Source of the DNA: Amaurobius ferox
Taxonomy: Eukaryota; Arthropoda; Arachnida; Araneae; Amaurobiidae
Length of the DNA: 64,000 nucleotides
Direction of reading: 5' to 3'
NCBI GenBank assembly: GCA_951213105.1
Contig: OX578134.1
Span: 139,103,793 to 139,167,792, forward strand
Below the pieces are notes generated by a model. It was not told the DNA's origin and ran no database searches. It saw nothing but the letters and a program-made list of their open reading frames with translations. Positions 59,796 through 64,000 of the stretch are shown piece by piece; position 1 is the stretch's first letter; every line of letters begins with the position of its first letter. A program made the translations under genes and the position numbers.

Positions 59796-61470
59796 TAAAT
59801 TATAAAATGAGAAATTATATATACGCAAAATTCATTGTCATACAATCATGCAAAGTAAAACATTCTAAATTTTTATAAATAACTCTTGGTATGTACAGTC
59901 AACCGTTCTTAAGATGTTTTCATTTATAGCTACAAAAGATACTTTTTCATTTTGCAATGGATTTGATTATTATTTTTGACTCGATTGTGATAATTATGGT
60001 ACTGGATGTTTAATTATGGTATGGACGTTTCAAATACCAAAATACTTTCCTGGCCATTCTTTGAATCAAAGCATTGCAAAATAGTGTTATAATTAATTGC
60101 TTTGTAACGTTAGAAAAATGGCAAAGTACAATGATTGAGATGAAGCAATGATTCACATATCAAAAATTTACATTTTAGCAGAACAATATAATGCTATGTT
60201 CTTGCTTAAATTTGAAACAGTTTTTGATATATTCAGAAATTTTTATTAAGTTTGTTAGGTGTCATATTTAGAGACTGAAACTCCCCGTTTTTTTTCAGCA
60301 CTCAAAGTGCGGATAAAAATGCCATTTATTTATATATACTTTTTCATTTTTTGAAATTCTTTAAACTGTTTTTTTTTCCACAAGAATATATTTTGCATGT
60401 AATTGTAACGCATCCTGATGCGGTTAAAGCGTATGGCGCTTGAACAATAATAAATTTGCGGATTTATAGACTTACATTAATATAGTTTCCTGCATACAAA
60501 TGGACCATTTTCCCATAAAGATTTTATGTATACATCAAGAAAGCATTCATTAACAATTAAGTATTCTGACTATCTACTTTCTCTCAGAAAGAATTAGAAA
60601 ATTGTATTCCCTCAAGTAGAATTTTCATTAGTGATTGAGGGTTTGTTGCCAGGATATATCCATAACTAATTGTTGAATTCAAATTTAATTAAAATTTAAT
60701 TGATTATTATAATCTGTAAATTTTGAAGACCTGTATATAATTTAAACGTTTAGATCAGGGAGGAATCCAAAGATTTTTGCGCGTTTATTATCAAATAATA
60801 AAAATAAAATAATTTGAAAAGATTTAATCCACTTCATGTGTCATTTTAAACAAAAAAAATATATTTTTTTTAAATCATTTTCATTTTTCTACTTCTAAAC
60901 ATTTTTTTAAACCGTCGCTTCAACGTATTATCTGTATATATTTCGAAAATTTACGCATTATTAAAATAAGGAACATCATTAAAATATTTAAAAGTATGCG
61001 TTCTGCACATGCATTTATTAACAATGATTTTTAGACGTTTTTTTGAAGTAAAGAAACACGCCAGTTATTTAAATTATTTCATTACTGCTAATGATGATAT
61101 GTTTTGAAGGACACAGATATTTCGTTTCAATACATCCAATATCATGTTATTCGCTACATTAATAAGACATTTTCGCTGTCATTTTTTGCTAGAGGGAAAA
61201 ATCTAATTTTTCTTTTTTTGGAATATTTCTAACTATAATGATCTGAGTCCCTTGATGTTTCCAGGTTGTTACTTTTGTCAAAAGTGCATTGTGCTCCAAT
61301 TAAATAATGCAAAAGATATAATTTATCTTGATATACAGCGAACTGTACATTTTAAATTAATCTGGTAGAGGGAAATAATAAAAGGCGAAATAAAATCAGA
61401 AAATATAATCTAATGACATACCTACTAATTTTATGCAAGAAATTTCTTCAATTATTTTGCAAAAATTTCT

Positions 61471-61479
<9 letters not shown>
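59796..61479. other. AT-rich stretch, no gene seen
   Basis: No recognised feature. Confidence 0.4.

Positions 61480-61508
<29 letters not shown>
61480..61508. repeat. (TA)n microsatellite
   Basis: Short TA run. Confidence 0.9.
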
Positions 61509-61514
<6 letters not shown>

Positions 61515-61616
61515 AATAGTAAATCCAATGGTAGAATGGAAGAAGTAACTCATAATACACTATGTTAAAAAAATTTTATGCCTACAGAATACATGCCTAA
61601 TGAATATATATGTTAC

Positions 61617-61961
61617 CGGCAATGTATGAAATGCCGGTATTCTATAGAATACCTAGGCATTTTATAGAATACCGGCCATTTTTAGGCAAAGTATGAAATA
61701 TGAGAATTATTATATACTTTCCCTAGGCATTGTATATAATACCTAGGCATTCTATAGAATGACAAATGCTATTTAGGCAAAGTATGAAAAAATGAATGAA
61801 TTGGAGATATATTTTATACTTTGCCGGTTTTTCATTTGGCATTCTATTGAATGTCTAGGAAATGTGTGAAATGTTAATCTTTTCATAGATTGCCGACCAG
61901 TTTTCGGTATTCTATAAAATGCCTAGGTATTCTATAGAATGCCGGCTTTCATACATTGCCG
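61617..61961. mobile_element. palindrome-rich MITE, copy 1
   Basis: Terminal inverted repeats of roughly 55 bp open with CGGCAATGTATGAAA and close with TTTCATACATTGCCG. Inside are perfect palindromes GGTATTCTATAGAATACC (61636-61653) and CATTCTATAGAATG (61748-61761), and an inner inverted pair GGCAAAGTATGAAA / TATACTTTGCC. It is flanked by TTA (..TGTTAC before, ATTATG after), compatible with the 3-bp TWA duplication of PIF/Harbinger MITEs. It has no coding capacity. The superfamily is inferred from TIR and flank only. Confidence 0.75.
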
Positions 61962-61971
61962 ATTATGTTAC

Positions 61972-62316
61972 CGGCAATGCATGAAATGCCGGCCTTCTAT
62001 AAAATACCTAGGCATTTTATAGAATACCGGCCTTTTTTAGGCAAAGTATGAAATATGAAAATTATTATATGCTTTCCCTAGACATTGCATATAATTCCTA
62101 GGCATTCTGTAGAATGACAAATGCTATTTAAGCAAAATATGAAAAAATGAATGAATCGGAGATGTATTTTATACTTTGCCGATTTGTCATTTGATATTCT
62201 ATAGAATACCTAGGAAATCTGTGAAATTTTAATCGTTTCATAGATTGCCGACCAGATTTCCGTATTATATATAATGCTTAGGTATTGTATAGAATGCCGG
62301 CTTTCATACATTGCCG
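61972..62316. mobile_element. palindrome-rich MITE, copy 2
   Basis: It has the same length (345 bp) and the same structure as copy 1, displaced by exactly 355 bp, with a 10-12 base spacer GATTATGTTAC between them. Substitutions are scattered and indels few. It is followed by TTAAC. Confidence 0.75.
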
Positions 62317-64000
62317 TTAACACACATATATATATATATCAATTATTGGTAGTTATCAAACATCGCATTTTGATCATTCTTTTAGATCACCTATCTAAAC
62401 CGCAATATCAGTATGCAACCCCGAGGTCTAAAAAAACTCAAATAGTTTTTTTAATTAACCCTTGGAGATGGAAACATAGTCTCTGAAAGTTTGTCATTTT
62501 TTGACATTTTTGTATTTGTAATTATATACCGAAGCATCGTTGCCACAACATAATGCAATATCATGGTCACAAGACTTTAATGTCTGAAGAATTAGAAAGA
62601 AAACGACATTCAATTCATAAAGTTACAGATAGCACCACCTCGGTGATTCAGCTGAATAGGAAATTCGGTAATGAAAGGTTCCTTAATTTAAAAAAATTCA
62701 GAATATGAATATAAAACCATAAAGTTAGATAGACTTGCAACCTGTTTTATCTTCAAATTTACGTTTTAAACAATGCAATTAATGCAAACGTTATTTTTTT
62801 ATAGATATACAAGCTGTTTTATTTGATATATTTCAAAAAAATTTATAATGGATTTTGAATGCTGATACATTGTATATGAATGATGTTACATTGTATATGA
62901 ATATATATGCAGTGTTTTCTAATTATTTGTTGTTACTGTTTATTTACTTAGTTAATTAGCCTCTGTGCTTTTATTGAGACGCTTGTTTTCCGGACATTTT
63001 AGAAAATATATACCAATGCATCTTCTTCAGAAAATAATAAGATTATATAGTTCCTTTTTTATGATTCATAATACAAACATCTATAACTTTTCGATAAGGT
63101 GGATGACAATAATATGCACATTAATCTTATTTATACACAACAAATTCAATCTTAATACTTTGTTTCATAAGTCTCATAAAATTTTACGTCACGTACACAT
63201 TACGGATTAAAAATTTTAAGCACGTTCGAAGAATTGTTTTTTTGAAATAAATTCATTTGTGGAAGAGATTTCGTATCAGAAATAGTTTTTCTTCCTTATA
63301 TAAATATAATATGATATAAATAACATTTTCTAGTTAATTAAGAAAATATTGGTAACAATAGAAAACTGAAGATAATTGTTTGAAATATTATACATTGCAC
63401 GATTTAGTTTAAAGTATGTGTTTACATTTTTAATAAAAATTATTATAATAATGTATAAATACATGGCGGTTTGAATGTAAATAGTATTTATTGTACATTG
63501 ACCAATTTATAAAGTGACTATAATTAAATGTATATTCAGACTGTTTTTAGTTGCCAAATTATACCAAGTTTGAAAGCAATACTTTTCAAAACATATAAAT
63601 TAATTTAAAACAATTAGATTGGTCTAAAATATACCTGCGAGGATCTAATTTAGCTCCCAAGTGGTATAAAGGAGCAACATATATTTATTGCATAGCTTTT
63701 AATGAGAAAATCGATCAAAATAAACTTAGAAACTACTAAGCTTTTAATGAGAAAATCGATCAAAATAAACTTAGAAACTACTAATTTTCTAGTTAGAAAT
63801 TCACGGCTGTTCTTTTATTGATGAATATATATTGATTGTGAAATTATCCTATATAAAGAAAGATAACTTAGACGATGTACTTTACAATTTATTCCACCGG
63901 GTACAGCATGATTATACTGTGTACTTGGGAATTTATCATATATATAAACATAAAAGTAAACTTAAGGTACTTGCACAAACTCACCTGAACAAACTAGAAA
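62317..64000. other. AT-rich stretch, no gene seen; 44-bp duplication at 63695-63782
   Basis: AGCTTTTAATGAGAAAATCG starts two identical 44-bp copies (63695-63738, 63739-63782). No coding or RNA gene is supported. Confidence 0.6.

Overview
The window looks like intergenic or intronic DNA from an AT-rich, repeat-dense eukaryotic nuclear genome. No stretch supports an intact protein-coding gene, a functional tRNA or rRNA gene, or any prokaryotic arrangement. Coding signal is confined to decayed transposon or THAP-type relics. The mix of repeats suggests an arthropod: Penelope-like, Tigger-like, Helitron and THAP relics, solo LTRs carrying TATA box and AATAAA, tRNA-derived short elements, and several families of microsatellite-bearing elements. 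An arachnid is my guess from general impression only. LAYOUT: 1-2.5 kb is featureless AT-rich DNA with an 80-bp tandem duplication at 2501. 2.8-3.5 kb is a family A element holding a 37-bp near-perfect palindrome. 5.9-7.8 kb is a very homogeneous 332-bp higher-order satellite. 9.4-9.9 and 14.75-15.2 kb are two solo LTRs of one family, with a family B element (11.55-12.34), dispersed repeats and a Tigger-like relic (13.77-14.61, with a C-terminal zinc-finger exon and nested inverted termini) between them. 17.8-19.2 kb is a full-length family C element (about 1.34 kb). 21.17-22.0 kb is a tandem array of tRNA-headed units. 22.69-24.41 kb is an inverted pair of family B elements. 24.7-30.1 kb holds degenerate tandem repeats and a distant 360-bp direct repeat. 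31.5 kb has a 25-bp-stem hairpin. 33.5-35.1 kb is a Penelope-like reverse transcriptase plus GIY-YIG relic. 36.74-36.77 kb is a Helitron 3' terminus. 37.2-38.8 kb is a 1.6-kb inverted duplication in which both arms carry a broken THAP-domain exon with a preserved splice donor. 41.9-48.2 kb mixes a tRNA-like head, family A and B elements, microsatellites, tandem arrays and a third LTR. 48.4-53.7 kb carries three more family C copies. 54.1 kb has an acidic, piggyBac-like N-terminal relic. 55.06, 57.55 and 59.3 kb hold tandem arrays. 61.6-62.3 kb has two tandem copies of a highly palindromic 345-bp MITE. The rest to 64 kb is AT-rich DNA with one 44-bp duplication. HOW IT FITS TOGETHER: there is no pathway here. 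The unifying theme is non-autonomous mobile DNA. Families A, B and C (and probably E) share one plan: a terminal imperfect palindrome next to a GACA/CA-type microsatellite and a conserved core. A and B also share the same opposite terminus, which is itself a small hairpin. That resembles Helentron-derived or microsatellite-associated interspersed elements, but the assignment is inference. The most notable items are the THAP-exon palindrome, the shared-terminus element superfamily, the palindromic MITE pair, the nested Tigger termini, and the palindrome at 3085 that looks like a template-switch product when compared with its sister copy at 42 kb.
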